Shown here piece by piece: positions 17,441 to 26,075 of a stretch of DNA of 50,754 nucleotides. The position numbers and the translations under genes are program-made. Every line of letters begins with the position of its first letter. Positions within the stretch are counted from its first letter, which is position 1. The notes beneath the pieces were generated by a model. It was given only the letters and a program-made list of their open reading frames with translations. It ran no database searches and was not told where the DNA came from. Source of the DNA: Planctomyces sp. SH-PL62. GTDB lineage: Bacteria > Planctomycetota > Planctomycetia > Planctomycetales > Planctomycetaceae. The DNA is taken from positions 1 through 50,754 of the forward strand of contig CAMDDX010000009.1 in NCBI GenBank assembly GCA_945893075.1, written 5' to 3'.

Positions 17441-20400
17441 ATGCACGAACAACGGCAGCGCATTGTCGAAGACCTGTCGGGCGTATTTGCGGGCGAACTG
17501 GCCGTAGACGCGCTCTCGGTGGCGATGTTTGCCAGCGATGCCAGTTGGTATCAGATTGAACCGCTGGGTGTCGCGTTTCCCAAGAGCCGCGACGACGTCA
17601 TCGCCCTCGCGAAATACGCGGCCGAGAAGAAGATTCCGTTGATCCCGCGCGGGGCTGGTTCCAGCGTGACGGGCGGAGCGCTTGGCCGCGGGCTGATCGT
17701 GGATTGCTCGCGGCATTTGACGAAGATCGAGCAGATTGGCCCCGACACCGTGCGCGTTCAAGCAGGGGTCGTGCTCGATGATCTGAATCGCGTGCTGCGT
17801 GAGCGTGGGCAGTATTTCCCGCCGGACCCGTCGAACCCCGCGATCACGACGATCGGCAGCATGTTGGCGACGGATGCAGCGGGATCGCGGTCGATGCGAG
17901 TCGGTTCGACGCGCGATCATGTGCGGTCGGTCGAGATCGTCTTAGCCGGTGGACAGTGTCTCGAGTTGGGCAACGAACCGCTGGAATCCGAGTTGCCGCC
18001 AAAGGACATCGCGAAGCCGTCGGTCGAATCGTTATTGAGTGATCCGCTGGGAGCCGTCACGGACAGCGTGACCGCGTTGGCGGCGTCGTTGCTCGGCGGC
18101 AGCAGCGACGCAGGCTTGAAGGCGACCGAGGCCGAGGTTCGACGTGGACTCATCAGCCGATTGGCTCGATTGTTGTCCGAGAACGAGAGTTTGATTCGCG
18201 AGAAGCAGCCGCCGATCCCGCGAAACTGTTCCGGGTATTACCTGCGTGGCGTGTTGTCTCGCACGCATCTGCACGCCGCGCGGTTGCTGGTCGGATCGGA
18301 AGGGACGCTGGGGCTGTTCACGTCCGCAACGCTGCACACCGCGCCGCTGCCGACCGGCCGAGGCGTCGCGCTGCTGTTCTTTGCGAGCATGGATGCCGCG
18401 ATCGACGCGGTTCATGCCTTGAGCGATCAACTTCCCAGCGCTTGCGATCTGCTGGACCGGCGATTGCTGACGCTCGCGCGTGAAGCCGACGCCTTCTTCA
18501 CGCACATCATCCCGCCGACGGCCGAGGCCGCGTTGATCGTCGAACAGACCGGCTTCAGCGAGGCGCAAGCTCGCGACCGAATTCGCTTCGCGGTCGAGAC
18601 GGCGAAACGCTTCGACGGCCATTTGGCGGCGGACGCTTACGACTACGACTCCGTCGAGTTGTTGTGGTCGTTGCCGCGCAAGGTGGTGCCGCATCTGAAC
18701 CGTGTGAAGGGAGCGACTCGGCCGCAGCCGTTTGTTGAGGCGATCGCGGTCCCGCCGGAGAAGCTGCGCGAATATCTCGGCCGGATGCAAAAAGTGTTGC
18801 AGAAGCACGAGGTCATCGCGTCGGTCTACTCGCACGCGGCGGCGGGACAGATTCACCTGCGGCCGTTTCTTCCGAATCCGACGCCGGCTGACGCGCCGCG
18901 ACTCGAAGCGATTGCTCGCGATCTTTATCAAGCGGTGTTCGACGTCGGCGGCACGATCAGCGGCGAGCACGGCGACGGACTGTCGCGAACCAGTTTTCTG
19001 CGCTCGCAATACGGATCGCTGTATCGAGTCTTCCAGCAGGTCAAAGATGTCTTCGATCCGCTGCACTTGATGAATCCCGGTAAGAAGGTCAGCGACGATC
19101 CGCATCTGACGGTTAAGAACCTGCGACCAACGGCGTCAGCATCGGTAGCTCCGCCAGTCATCGAGTTGCACTTGAAGTGGAAACCGGACGAGTTGCTCGC
19201 ACAGGCCGCAACGTGCAACGGCTGTGGCATGTGCCGAACGCAGTCCCCCGACCTGCGGATGTGTCCGTTCTTCCGCGCCAATCCGACCGAGGAAGCGTCC
19301 CCGCGATCGAAGGCGAACATCGTCCGCAACTTTGTATCTGGGCAGGTGTCGCCGCAGGATTTCGCTTCCTCCGCGATGAAGCGGATCGCCGACTTGTGCT
19401 TCAACTGCAAGCAGTGCGAACTCGAATGTCCGGCGAACGTCAACGTCTCGCAGATGATGATCGAGGCGAAGGCCGCGAACGTCGCTGAGCACGGACTCGA
19501 CCGCGCTCACTGGTTGCTGTCGCGAGCGCATTCGTTCGGCACGATCGGCTGCATGTTGAGCTGGTTCGTGAATTGGGGGCTGAACAACGCGACGACGCGC
19601 TGGCTGCTGGAACGATTTGTCGGCATACATCGGCAACGCAAGCTGCCGATGTTCGCTCGCAAGCCGCTGCTCGACTCAGTCCCGCGTGAGCTGACCGCGT
19701 TTCCGGAAGAGCTCGGCAAGAACAAGCCGGTCGTCTATTTCGTCGATCACTTCGCGAACTACCACGACCCGGAACTCGGCCGAGCGTTCCTGGCGATCCT
19801 GGAATACAACGGCGTGCGCGTGCATGTGCCGGAAGATCAAACCGTGTCCGGTATGGCGATGATCTCGGCCGGCGACCTTGATGCGGCTCGCAAAGTCGCC
19901 GAACAGAACGTCCGCGAGTTATCCGAACTTGCTCGCGAAGGGGTGCCGATCATCTGCACCGAACCGGCCGCCGCTCTCTGTTTGAAATACGAATATCCGC
20001 GACTGCTCGATCATCCCGATGTGCAGGTCGTCGCGGATCAAGTCGTCGAGGCGACCGACTTCCTCGCGGGACTGCTCGCGAAGGATCAACTCCGCACTGA
20101 CTTCGGCCCGCTCAAGTTGACCGCCAGCTATCACACGCCGTGCCACCTGAGAGCCTTGCAGCACGGCAGCCCGGTGCTCAAGCTGCTGGAGCGAATTCCC
20201 GAACTGGAGGTGTTCTCCATTGAGAAAGGCTGCTCCGGCATGGCCGGCGCGTTCGGCCTGACCCGCGAGAACTTTGACGCTTCGCTGCGCATCGGCCACG
20301 ATCTGATCGAGTACATGCGCACGACCGACATCAACATCGGCCTGACCGAATGCAGCAGTTGCAAGATGCAGATGGAGCAGGACACAACCACGCCGACGCT

Positions 20401-20494
20401 GCACCCGATTAAATTGCTCGCCTTGTCTTACGGGCTGATGCCTGAGATTCGGCAGCGCCTTCAGAAAGCCACCAAGAAACTCGTCGTCACATGA
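17441..20494 (+). CDS. FAD-linked dehydrogenase fused to Fe-S/CCG domains (YdiJ/GlcD-GlcF type)
   Basis: This 1017-residue enzyme is close in length and layout to E. coli YdiJ and D-2-hydroxyacid dehydrogenases. Residues about 45-260 form a PCMH-type FAD-binding domain (IPRGAGSSVTGGALG, GSMLATDAAGSRS), followed by the FAD-oxidase C-terminal domain with SEGTLGLFT and SGEHGDGLSR. Two [4Fe-4S] motifs follow (Cys592/595/598 with 608; Cys653/656/659/663), and the C-terminus has CCG-type motifs (TPCHLRAL, GCSGMAG, ECSSCKMQ). It probably oxidises a D-2-hydroxyacid such as 2-hydroxyglutarate or lactate and passes electrons to the quinone pool; the substrate cannot be told from sequence. The stop overlaps moaD by four bases (ATGA). 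Confidence 0.88.
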   Translation: MHEQRQRIVEDLSGVFAGELAVDALSVAMFASDASWYQIEPLGVAFPKSRDDVIALAKYAAEKKIPLIPRGAGSSVTGGALGRGLIVDCSRHLTKIEQIGPDTVRVQAGVVLDDLNRVLRERGQYFPPDPSNPAITTIGSMLATDAAGSRSMRVGSTRDHVRSVEIVLAGGQCLELGNEPLESELPPKDIAKPSVESLLSDPLGAVTDSVTALAASLLGGSSDAGLKATEAEVRRGLISRLARLLSENESLIREKQPPIPRNCSGYYLRGVLSRTHLHAARLLVGSEGTLGLFTSATLHTAPLPTGRGVALLFFASMDAAIDAVHALSDQLPSACDLLDRRLLTLAREADAFFTHIIPPTAEAALIVEQTGFSEAQARDRIRFAVETAKRFDGHLAADAYDYDSVELLWSLPRKVVPHLNRVKGATRPQPFVEAIAVPPEKLREYLGRMQKVLQKHEVIASVYSHAAAGQIHLRPFLPNPTPADAPRLEAIARDLYQAVFDVGGTISGEHGDGLSRTSFLRSQYGSLYRVFQQVKDVFDPLHLMNPGKKVSDDPHLTVKNLRPTASASVAPPVIELHLKWKPDELLAQAATCNGCGMCRTQSPDLRMCPFFRANPTEEASPRSKANIVRNFVSGQVSPQDFASSAMKRIADLCFNCKQCELECPANVNVSQMMIEAKAANVAEHGLDRAHWLLSRAHSFGTIGCMLSWFVNWGLNNATTRWLLERFVGIHRQRKLPMFARKPLLDSVPRELTAFPEELGKNKPVVYFVDHFANYHDPELGRAFLAILEYNGVRVHVPEDQTVSGMAMISAGDLDAARKVAEQNVRELSELAREGVPIICTEPAAALCLKYEYPRLLDHPDVQVVADQVVEATDFLAGLLAKDQLRTDFGPLKLTASYHTPCHLRALQHGSPVLKLLERIPELEVFSIEKGCSGMAGAFGLTRENFDASLRIGHDLIEYMRTTDINIGLTECSSCKMQMEQDTTTPTLHPIKLLALSYGLMPEIRQRLQKATKKLVVT

Positions 20495-20736
20495 AAACTG
20501 TTTTGAAATTATTCGCTCGTGCCCGTGACCTCGCGGGATCGCCAGCGCTGGAACTCGACCTGCCCGATTCCGCGACCGCCGCCGATCTGCGCATCGCGCT
20601 GGGCGAACGAGTTCCCGCTTTGGAACCGATCCTGTCGAGCCTGCTCATCGCGGTCGGCAACGATTACGCTGCTCCCACCACACCAGTCGCCGGCCGCACG
20701 GACCTCGCGGTCTTTCCGCCGGTCAGCGGCGGCTAG
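20491..20736 (+). CDS. moaD: molybdopterin synthase small subunit
   Basis: This is an 81-residue ubiquitin-fold sulfur carrier ending in the essential Gly-Gly (PPVSGG). Its thiocarboxylated C-terminus donates sulfur to cyclic pyranopterin monophosphate in the MoaD-MoaE complex to make molybdopterin. The N-terminal VLKLFARARDLAG strand and the length are typical. It overlaps the preceding dehydrogenase by four bases, which suggests translational coupling. Its TAG stop abuts a REPIN-like element, and moaE begins immediately after that element. Confidence 0.95.
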   Translation: MKTVLKLFARARDLAGSPALELDLPDSATAADLRIALGERVPALEPILSSLLIAVGNDYAAPTTPVAGRTDLAVFPPVSGG

Positions 20737-20813
20737 TAGGTCAGGCTTTCCAGCCTGACCAAGCGTCGTTTGACTCCCCACCCTTATGGGTCAGCCTGGA
20801 AAGGCTGACCTAC
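20736..20813. repeat. REPIN-like inverted pair inside the moaD-moaE junction
   Basis: 25-bp arms, 20736-20760 and 20789-20813, with GTAG at the outer ends. This is the same asymmetric element as at 14681-14762 but reversed: here the left arm is the GTCAGGC/GCCTGAC variant and the right arm is the GTCAGCC/GGCTGAC variant. It begins at the last base of the moaD stop and ends at the moaE start. Confidence 0.85.
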
Positions 20814-20816
20814 GTG

Positions 20817-21254
20817 ATGATCCAACTCACCCACACTCCCATCGACTTCGCCGCGCTGACCGAGTCGGTCCGATCGACTCAGGCCGGTGCGGTTGTCTTG
20901 TTTCTCGGCACGGTTCGCGAGATGACTCAGGGACGACAAACCGTCGCGCTGGATTACGATGCGTATCCGGAGATGGCGGAAGCGAAGCTGAAGGAACTCG
21001 AAGCCGAAGCCCGCGCACGCTGGCCGGTGATCGAGGCGGGAATCGTGCATCGGCTAGGACATCTCGAACTGGGCGACGTCAGTGTGGCGGTCGCCGTGAG
21101 TTGCCCCCATCGACATCAGGCGTTCGACGCGGGACGATTCCTCATCGACCGGCTAAAAGAAGTTGTTCCGATCTGGAAGAAAGAAAACTGGAGCGACGGC
21201 AGTACCGAATGGGTCCATCCCGGAACAGGCGAAGCCGCCGAGCTGTCCGGCTGA
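20817..21254 (+). CDS. moaE: molybdopterin synthase large subunit
   Basis: MoaE is the catalytic subunit that inserts two sulfurs into cPMP, using MoaD as donor. The 145-residue protein has AGAVVLFLGTVRE near the N-terminus, HRLGHLELGD, CPHRHQAF and the active-site lysine segment VPIWKKENW. I chose ATG 20817; GTG 20814 just before it is possible. There is no clear ribosome-binding site because a REPIN-like element ends at the start codon, so translation may depend on coupling or on a leaderless mechanism. The stop TGA (21252-21254) lies in the arm of another repeat. Confidence 0.95.
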   Translation: MIQLTHTPIDFAALTESVRSTQAGAVVLFLGTVREMTQGRQTVALDYDAYPEMAEAKLKELEAEARARWPVIEAGIVHRLGHLELGDVSVAVAVSCPHRHQAFDAGRFLIDRLKEVVPIWKKENWSDGSTEWVHPGTGEAAELSG

Positions 21255-21347
21255 AGGCCGTAGGCCGAAAGCCGATGGCCGTAATCCTTTCCTTCAGGAA
21301 TTTGTGATGACGGCCATCAGCCATCAGCCCACAGCCATCAGCCGGAC
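21244..21347. repeat. inverted repeat, GGCCGTAGGCCG-like family
   Basis: The 38-nt arms 21244-21281 and 21310-21347 match at 31 positions; four of the seven mismatches are C/T or A/G changes that allow G-U pairing in RNA. The left arm overlaps the moaE stop. The arms contain short repeats of GGCCGAT/GGCTGAT type. Confidence 0.75.
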
Positions 21348-21367
21348 AAGGGAAACTGATACAAGCC

Positions 21368-22363
21368 ATGACACCACAATTGGTCGATTCGTTCGGCCGC
21401 GAACACACGAACCTCCGCATCAGCGTCACCGATCGCTGCAACATCCGTTGTTTCTACTGCATGCCGGCTGAGAACGTGCAGTTCATGGATCGCAAAGATC
21501 TGCTCACGTTCGAGGAGATGGAACGCTTCACCCGCGTCTGCGTTGGCTTGGGCGTCAACAAAGTCCGGCTGACCGGCGGCGAGCCGCTCGTTCGCAGAGA
21601 CCTGCACAAGCTGGTCGCGATGGTCGCGGCCATCGACGGTGTCCACGACATCGGCATCACGACCAACGGCATCCTGCTGGCCGAGCAAGCACAGGCGTTG
21701 TGGGACGCGGGACTGCGACGGATCAACGTCTCGCTCGATGCGCTCGATCCGGTGAAGTTCAAAGAGATCACACGCCGCGAGGGATACGAGCAGGTCATCG
21801 CAGGGATTCAAGCCGCTCAGCGAGTCGGCTTCGATCCAGTCAAAATCAACGCCGTTTCAGTGCGCGGGATGACTGAGGACGAGATCGTGCCGTTCGGAAA
21901 GTTCGCGCGTGAGACTGGCGTTGAACTCCGCTTCATCGAGTTCATGCCGCTTGACGCCGACAATGCTTGGGAGCGTGACAAAGTTCTGTTCGCTCACGAG
22001 ATCATCGAACGGCTCTCGGCCGAGATCATGCCGTTGATCCCGATCCCCGACCAAAACCCGCACGCGCCGGCGACCGAGTTCGTTTTCGAGGACGGCGTCG
22101 GACGTGTCGGATTCATTGCGAGCGTCAGTCAACCGTTCTGCATGAACTGCGACCGCTTCCGCATCACCGCCGATGGAAAGATTCGCAACTGCCTCTTCAG
22201 TCTCGAAGAGACCGACGTCCGCGGCCTGTTGCGCGGCGCAGCCTCCGACACCGAGATCGCTGACGCGATCAAAGCCTGCGTCGCCGCCAAGTGGGAAGGC
22301 CACCAAATCAATACCGCGAAGTTCATTCAGCCGAAGCGTGCGATGTACTCGATTGGCGGTTGA
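21368..22363 (+). CDS. moaA: GTP 3',8-cyclase (radical SAM)
   Basis: MoaA catalyses the radical rearrangement of GTP to 3',8-cyclo-GTP, the first step of molybdenum cofactor synthesis. The 331-residue protein has the radical SAM cluster Cys24/Cys28/Cys31 (CNIRCFYC), the GGEPLVRRDL SAM-binding motif, and the C-terminal auxiliary cluster Cys258/Cys261/Cys275 (CMNCDRFR...RNC). It ends in Gly-Gly, required for catalysis. It is in line with moaD and moaE; moaC and moeA are not in the window. A large inverted repeat starts four bases after the stop. Confidence 0.97.
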   Translation: MTPQLVDSFGREHTNLRISVTDRCNIRCFYCMPAENVQFMDRKDLLTFEEMERFTRVCVGLGVNKVRLTGGEPLVRRDLHKLVAMVAAIDGVHDIGITTNGILLAEQAQALWDAGLRRINVSLDALDPVKFKEITRREGYEQVIAGIQAAQRVGFDPVKINAVSVRGMTEDEIVPFGKFARETGVELRFIEFMPLDADNAWERDKVLFAHEIIERLSAEIMPLIPIPDQNPHAPATEFVFEDGVGRVGFIASVSQPFCMNCDRFRITADGKIRNCLFSLEETDVRGLLRGAASDTEIADAIKACVAAKWEGHQINTAKFIQPKRAMYSIGG

Positions 22364-22366
22364 ACC

Positions 22367-22513
22367 CTTTGGAGTGCGGTGAGTCATCTCCGCTTTCCTT
22401 TGCGGCGAAGCCGCTTTCTTTCGGTTGGTGGGGCACACTTCTCCGAAGCGAAATCGAAAACAAAAGCGGCTTCGCCGCGATCCAAAGCGGGGCTGCCACC
22501 CCGCACTCCAAAG
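22367..22513. repeat. inverted repeat, CTTTGGAGTGCGG family
   Basis: The 48-nt arms 22367-22414 and 22466-22513 are perfectly complementary at both ends (CTTTGGAGTGCGG outside, GCGGCGAAGCCGC inside) with divergence between. It fills the moaA-xseA spacer and ends at the base before the xseA start codon. The open frame upstream of xseA is repeat sequence read in frame. Confidence 0.85.
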
Positions 22514-23716
22514 ATGCCACCACACGTTCAAACTGTTTCCGAACTTACCGGCGAGATCAAAGACTTGATCGAAGGCAACTTGCCGGAGGTCTGGGTCTGC
22601 GGTGAGGTCTCCAATTGCCTGAAGGCGAACTCCGGGCACATCTATTTCACACTGAAGGATGAAGGCTCGCAGCTTTCGGCGGTCGTGTGGCGGAACACGG
22701 CCTCGCGGTTTCGCTTCGATCTGCACGACGGCCTGCAAGTGGTCGTCAACGGTTCGGTCGAGGTCTACGCGCCGCGCGGGTCGTATCAGGTCATCGTGCG
22801 GCAACTGATCCCGCAGGGAGTCGGCGCACTCGAACTCGCGTTTCGGCAAATGCACGCGAAGTTGGAAGCCGAGGGGTTATTCAGTCCGAATCGCAAGCGG
22901 CCGATCCCGCGCTTTCCGCGACGCATCGCGCTGATCACCAGTCCGTCGGGAGCGGCGGTGCGGGACATGATTCAAGTCATCACACGCCGCTGGCAGGCGT
23001 CGGACATCGTGATCGTCCCAGTCAAAGTGCAAGGCGAGGGGGCCGCGCAAGAGATCGCGACCGCGCTGCGAAACGTGCATCGGCTGCCGGACGTTGATGT
23101 GGTGATCTGCGGCCGAGGTGGCGGCAGTCTCGAAGACCTGTGGGCGTTTAATGAGGAAGTCGTGGCACGCGCGATCGCCGCTTGTAAGCTGCCAGTCATC
23201 AGCGCGGTCGGGCACGAGATTGATGTCACGATCGCCGATCTCGTCGCCGATGTTCGAGCACTGACTCCCAGCGAAGCGGGTGAGCGAGTTGTCCCCGATC
23301 GCGCTGAGGTGCGACGTGGGCTCGACAACTTGCAGCAGCGACTCGCGAGCGGTTTGACCAATCGAGCGCGGCAAGCTCGGCTGAAATTGGATGGGCTGGC
23401 GGCGCGGCGTGTGATCGCTCGGCCGTTCCAGCGCGTGCATGATGAGCTGACTCGACTGGATGATCTCGATTCGCGACTGCGCCGCGCGGTGCGGCAGCGA
23501 TCGGTCGCGGCGAAGCAACAACTCGATCTCGTCGCCGCGACGCTCGATGCGCTCAGCCCGCTCAAGGTGCTTGGTCGAGGCTATTCGATCACGCGGCGGA
23601 CTGAGTCCGGTGAAATCGTTACGGCTCCGAACCAACTGGAAAACGGCGAACGAATCACGACAATCCTCGCCCACGGTCAAGTCACTAGCCGTGTGGAATC
23701 TCCCGCCGCCGAATGA
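22514..23716 (+). CDS. xseA: exodeoxyribonuclease VII large subunit
   Basis: XseA with XseB forms ExoVII, which degrades single-stranded DNA into oligonucleotides. The 400-residue protein starts with an OB-fold (VWVCGEVSNCLKANSGHIYF), followed by the catalytic domain (IALITSPSGAAVRDMI, VICGRGGGSLEDLWAFN, PVISAVGHEIDVTIAD) and a coiled-coil C-terminal part ending in the LKVLGRGYSI motif. I chose ATG 22514 because the upstream 45 codons of the open frame are inverted-repeat sequence. It is followed by xseB after 9 bases. Confidence 0.96.
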   Translation: MPPHVQTVSELTGEIKDLIEGNLPEVWVCGEVSNCLKANSGHIYFTLKDEGSQLSAVVWRNTASRFRFDLHDGLQVVVNGSVEVYAPRGSYQVIVRQLIPQGVGALELAFRQMHAKLEAEGLFSPNRKRPIPRFPRRIALITSPSGAAVRDMIQVITRRWQASDIVIVPVKVQGEGAAQEIATALRNVHRLPDVDVVICGRGGGSLEDLWAFNEEVVARAIAACKLPVISAVGHEIDVTIADLVADVRALTPSEAGERVVPDRAEVRRGLDNLQQRLASGLTNRARQARLKLDGLAARRVIARPFQRVHDELTRLDDLDSRLRRAVRQRSVAAKQQLDLVAATLDALSPLKVLGRGYSITRRTESGEIVTAPNQLENGERITTILAHGQVTSRVESPAAE

Positions 23717-23725
23717 GCGACTCCA

Positions 23726-24088
23726 ATGCCCGCGACTCCCAACGCCGATACACCGACCTTCGAAGCCGCGCTGGCCGAGTTGCAGCGCATTGTTGCCGAT
23801 TTGGAAAACGGCAGCGTCGGACTGGAAGAATCGCTCGCCCGGTTTGAACGGGGCGTGACGCTGCTCAAGACCTGTTACGCGACGCTGGAACAAGCGGAGC
23901 AACGCATCGAACTGCTCGTCGGCGCGAAAGCCGATGGCACGCCGCTGACGGAATCATTCGATGCCAGCGCCACGGCAGATGCCGAAACGCCAACCGCTGG
24001 CCGCCGCCGCGTTCGCAAGACGAAGCCGGAATCGACACCGACGGCAACCGCAACGGATGACGATTCGGATCCTGGATTTCTCTTCTGA
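23726..24088 (+). CDS. xseB: exodeoxyribonuclease VII small subunit
   Basis: The first 70 residues (FEAALAELQRIVADLENGSV, GLEESLARFERGVTLLKTC, LEQAEQRIELLV) are the XseB helical hairpin that coats the ExoVII large subunit. At 120 residues it is longer than usual because of a C-terminal tail rich in Thr, Ala, Arg and Asp, probably disordered. It follows xseA directly in the same operon and faces the convergent SDR gene, with an inverted repeat between them. Confidence 0.93.
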   Translation: MPATPNADTPTFEAALAELQRIVADLENGSVGLEESLARFERGVTLLKTCYATLEQAEQRIELLVGAKADGTPLTESFDASATADAETPTAGRRRVRKTKPESTPTATATDDDSDPGFLF

Positions 24089-24104
24089 AGGACGAGCGTT
24101 TCGC

Positions 24105-24183
24105 AAATCCGTGACATCCGCGTCATCCGTGTTCTGTCTCGTAAACTTTGAAAGAACACGGATGACGCGGATGACACGGATTT
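24105..24183. repeat. inverted repeat, ATCCGTGTTC family
   Basis: The 31-nt arms 24105-24135 and 24153-24183 match with one mismatch. The unit ATCCGTG is repeated within each arm. It lies between the convergent xseB and SDR genes; a relative with perfect 29-nt arms is at 31656-31738. Confidence 0.85.
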
Positions 24184-24196
24184 ACACAGCGAAGAC

Positions 24197-24958
24197 TCAC
24201 CGCGCCAGCCAACCGCCGTCGATCACGACGACACTGCCGTGCATGTAGTTGCTGGCGTCGGACGCGAGATAGACGGCGAGTCCGGCGAGTTCATCGGGGC
24301 GGCCCCAGCGACCGCACGGGATGCGGTCGAGGATTTGTGGTGCTCGGACGGGATCGGTGCGCAGGATGCTGGCCATGTCGGTCTCGAAGTAGCCGGGGGC
24401 GATGCAGTTCACGTTGATCCCTTGAGCCGACCAGGAGACCGCTAGCGATTTCGTCAGACCGGCAATCGCATGCTTCGCGGCAGCATAGGCGGGAATGTTT
24501 AAGCCCGCCTCGAAGGACATGATGCTGCCAATGTTGATGATCTTGCCTCGGCCTTTGCGCAGCATGTGCGGAAACACTTGCTGGCTGAGATCGAACATCG
24601 CGGTGACGTGCAGTTCGAGTTGTTGCCGCCATGCCTCTTCCGGGAAGACTTCGGGCCGCTGTCGCACTCCGTCGCCGGCATTGTTGACGAGGATGTCCAC
24701 ATGCCCGGCGAGTTCAATCGCCTTGTCGATCAATCCGCGCCGTTGATCGGGATCGGACAAGTCGGCTTGGATATCGAAGAACCTCCGGCCGGCCGACTCG
24801 ACCAATCGCCGCGCTTCGTCCGCCTGACCGTGCTTTGAGATGCAGACGATGTCGGCACCCGCTTCGGCCAGTCCCCAGGCCATTGACTGACCCAATCCGC
24901 GCCGGCCACCGGTCACGACGGCGACTCGGCCATCCAGTTTGAAGAGATCGAGAATCAT
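24197..24958 (-). CDS. SDR-family oxidoreductase, KduD-like
   Basis: This 253-residue short-chain dehydrogenase has the NAD(P) motif TGGRRGLG (16-23), VNNAGDG and the catalytic Ser145, Tyr158 and Lys162 (PAYAAAK). The overall sequence and the ending YMHGSVVVIDGGWLAR resemble 2-dehydro-3-deoxy-D-gluconate 5-dehydrogenase (KduD), which acts in uronate and pectin catabolism, but other sugar-alcohol dehydrogenases of this group look alike. No pectin or uronate genes are adjacent. The start is ATG at 24956-24958. The spacer to the next upstream gene is only a small REPIN-like element. Confidence 0.85.
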   Translation of the reverse strand: MILDLFKLDGRVAVVTGGRRGLGQSMAWGLAEAGADIVCISKHGQADEARRLVESAGRRFFDIQADLSDPDQRRGLIDKAIELAGHVDILVNNAGDGVRQRPEVFPEEAWRQQLELHVTAMFDLSQQVFPHMLRKGRGKIINIGSIMSFEAGLNIPAYAAAKHAIAGLTKSLAVSWSAQGINVNCIAPGYFETDMASILRTDPVRAPQILDRIPCGRWGRPDELAGLAVYLASDASNYMHGSVVVIDGGWLAR

Positions 24959-24998
24959 GATGCGGCGATGATGGCGAGCGGCTGAGCGAAGGGCAAAC

Positions 24999-25052
24999 GT
25001 AGACCGGTCACTCCGTGACCGGAACGATCGAGTCACGGAGTGACTCGTCTAC
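24999..25052. repeat. REPIN-like inverted pair, GTAGAC family
   Basis: The 24-nt arms are 24999-25022 and 25029-25052. Each is GTAGA plus an 8-bp hairpin with loop TCC: CCGGTCAC/GTGACCGG on the left and CGAGTCAC/GTGACTCG on the right (read from its own end). Two base pairs differ between the arms and both are fully compensated. The right arm supplies the TAG stop of the VWA gene (25049-25051). Confidence 0.88.
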
Positions 25053-26071
25053 TTTCGGCCAAACCGCGTCACGTCGCGGTAGCGGTATGTGCCGCCGTTG
25101 TCGCGGGCGAGCTTCTTGAGAAAGTTGTCTCCGGAAAGCTCTGGGCCTTTGCCGAATTCGACGCAGTGAATTTTCGTGCGACCGGCGTTGAGCGTTTTGA
25201 GTTCGTTGATCTCGCGAGCGGACAAGATCGGCTGATCGGCGTCGGTCAGGAAGAAGAGATGGTCGGTCTGATAGCGCAGGGCTTTCTTCAAGGCGGGCAT
25301 GTGGTCGGTGCCACCATCGGGCTGCACGCTGGAGATGAATTGGCGGGCGAACGTGCGGTTGATGTCGGTGGCCCACTGCATCTGAGGGCGGTCGTCGTTG
25401 CCGCTCATTTCCAACAGCTTCTGGTTGTAGAAGAGGACTTGGAACTGCTGCGTTTGTTCCAGGGCCGCGAGGCTGACGACGAGTTCTTCCTTGGCGATTC
25501 GGATGGCTCCGTGGTCGTACATGCTGCCGGAGCGATCGACGACGTAGATAAAGCGATTCCCCTTGGCGGCGATGTCGAAGAAGGTGGTCTCGCCCAGTCC
25601 GGAGGATTCGTCGCCGCCGGCGTTGCGTCGGCCGGATGGCTTGATGAGGTCTTTCGCGTCAGAGGGAGTTCGCAGCGACGCGGCCCGGCCGGCACCGATC
25701 ACCGGCAAGCGCGAGTCAGTCGGCAGGCTGAGCAAGTCGTTGATCGAAGCGTCGTCGCCGAGGACCGACTTCTCTGGCTGCGGGAGACCTTCATCGCGCG
25801 TCATGGCTTCGTTGGGATCTGCTTCCGCGTTGTCATTCGGCGGGTTGACCGCGTCGCGCGCGACGTGCAAGCCGATTTCGCGAAACTGGGCATCACCCGC
25901 TTTCGGCCCGACCGATCCCGATGCCGAGCAACCGCGCAGGATCATCGCCATTGCGAAGAACAGCACGATGTGAGTCGCGATCGACAGCAGCCAGCTCGGT
26001 ACAACCACGTCGATCCGGTCGCGGCCGTCGTCTACATCGGAGCCGAGTTTGAGTTCGGACGCGGTCTGCAT
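25049..26071 (-). CDS. membrane-anchored von Willebrand factor A domain protein
   Basis: The 340-residue protein has one N-terminal membrane helix (about residues 25-46), a variable linker rich in Asp, Asn and Pro, and a C-terminal VWA domain. The MIDAS metal site is complete: DRSGSM (Asp179, Ser181, Ser183), the Thr in GGTDHM and the Asp in LTDADQP. Such proteins bind protein partners in a metal-dependent way. It starts four bases after the LolA-like gene ends on the same strand, so the two are co-expressed and may act together at the envelope. The specific function is unknown. The TAG stop is provided by a REPIN-like arm. Confidence 0.85.
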   Translation of the reverse strand: MQTASELKLGSDVDDGRDRIDVVVPSWLLSIATHIVLFFAMAMILRGCSASGSVGPKAGDAQFREIGLHVARDAVNPPNDNAEADPNEAMTRDEGLPQPEKSVLGDDASINDLLSLPTDSRLPVIGAGRAASLRTPSDAKDLIKPSGRRNAGGDESSGLGETTFFDIAAKGNRFIYVVDRSGSMYDHGAIRIAKEELVVSLAALEQTQQFQVLFYNQKLLEMSGNDDRPQMQWATDINRTFARQFISSVQPDGGTDHMPALKKALRYQTDHLFFLTDADQPILSAREINELKTLNAGRTKIHCVEFGKGPELSGDNFLKKLARDNGGTYRYRDVTRFGRK

Positions 26072-26075
26072 GGCG

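Noticed and set aside
18032..19105. Long minus-strand open frame of 357 codons
   Set aside because: It is the antisense of the FAD/Fe-S dehydrogenase; composition is Arg/His/Gln-rich with no domain and codon bias is that of an antisense shadow.
22379..22513. Upstream extension of xseA to 22379
   Set aside because: Those 45 codons are the inverted repeat read in frame; XseA homology begins with the residues after ATG 22514.
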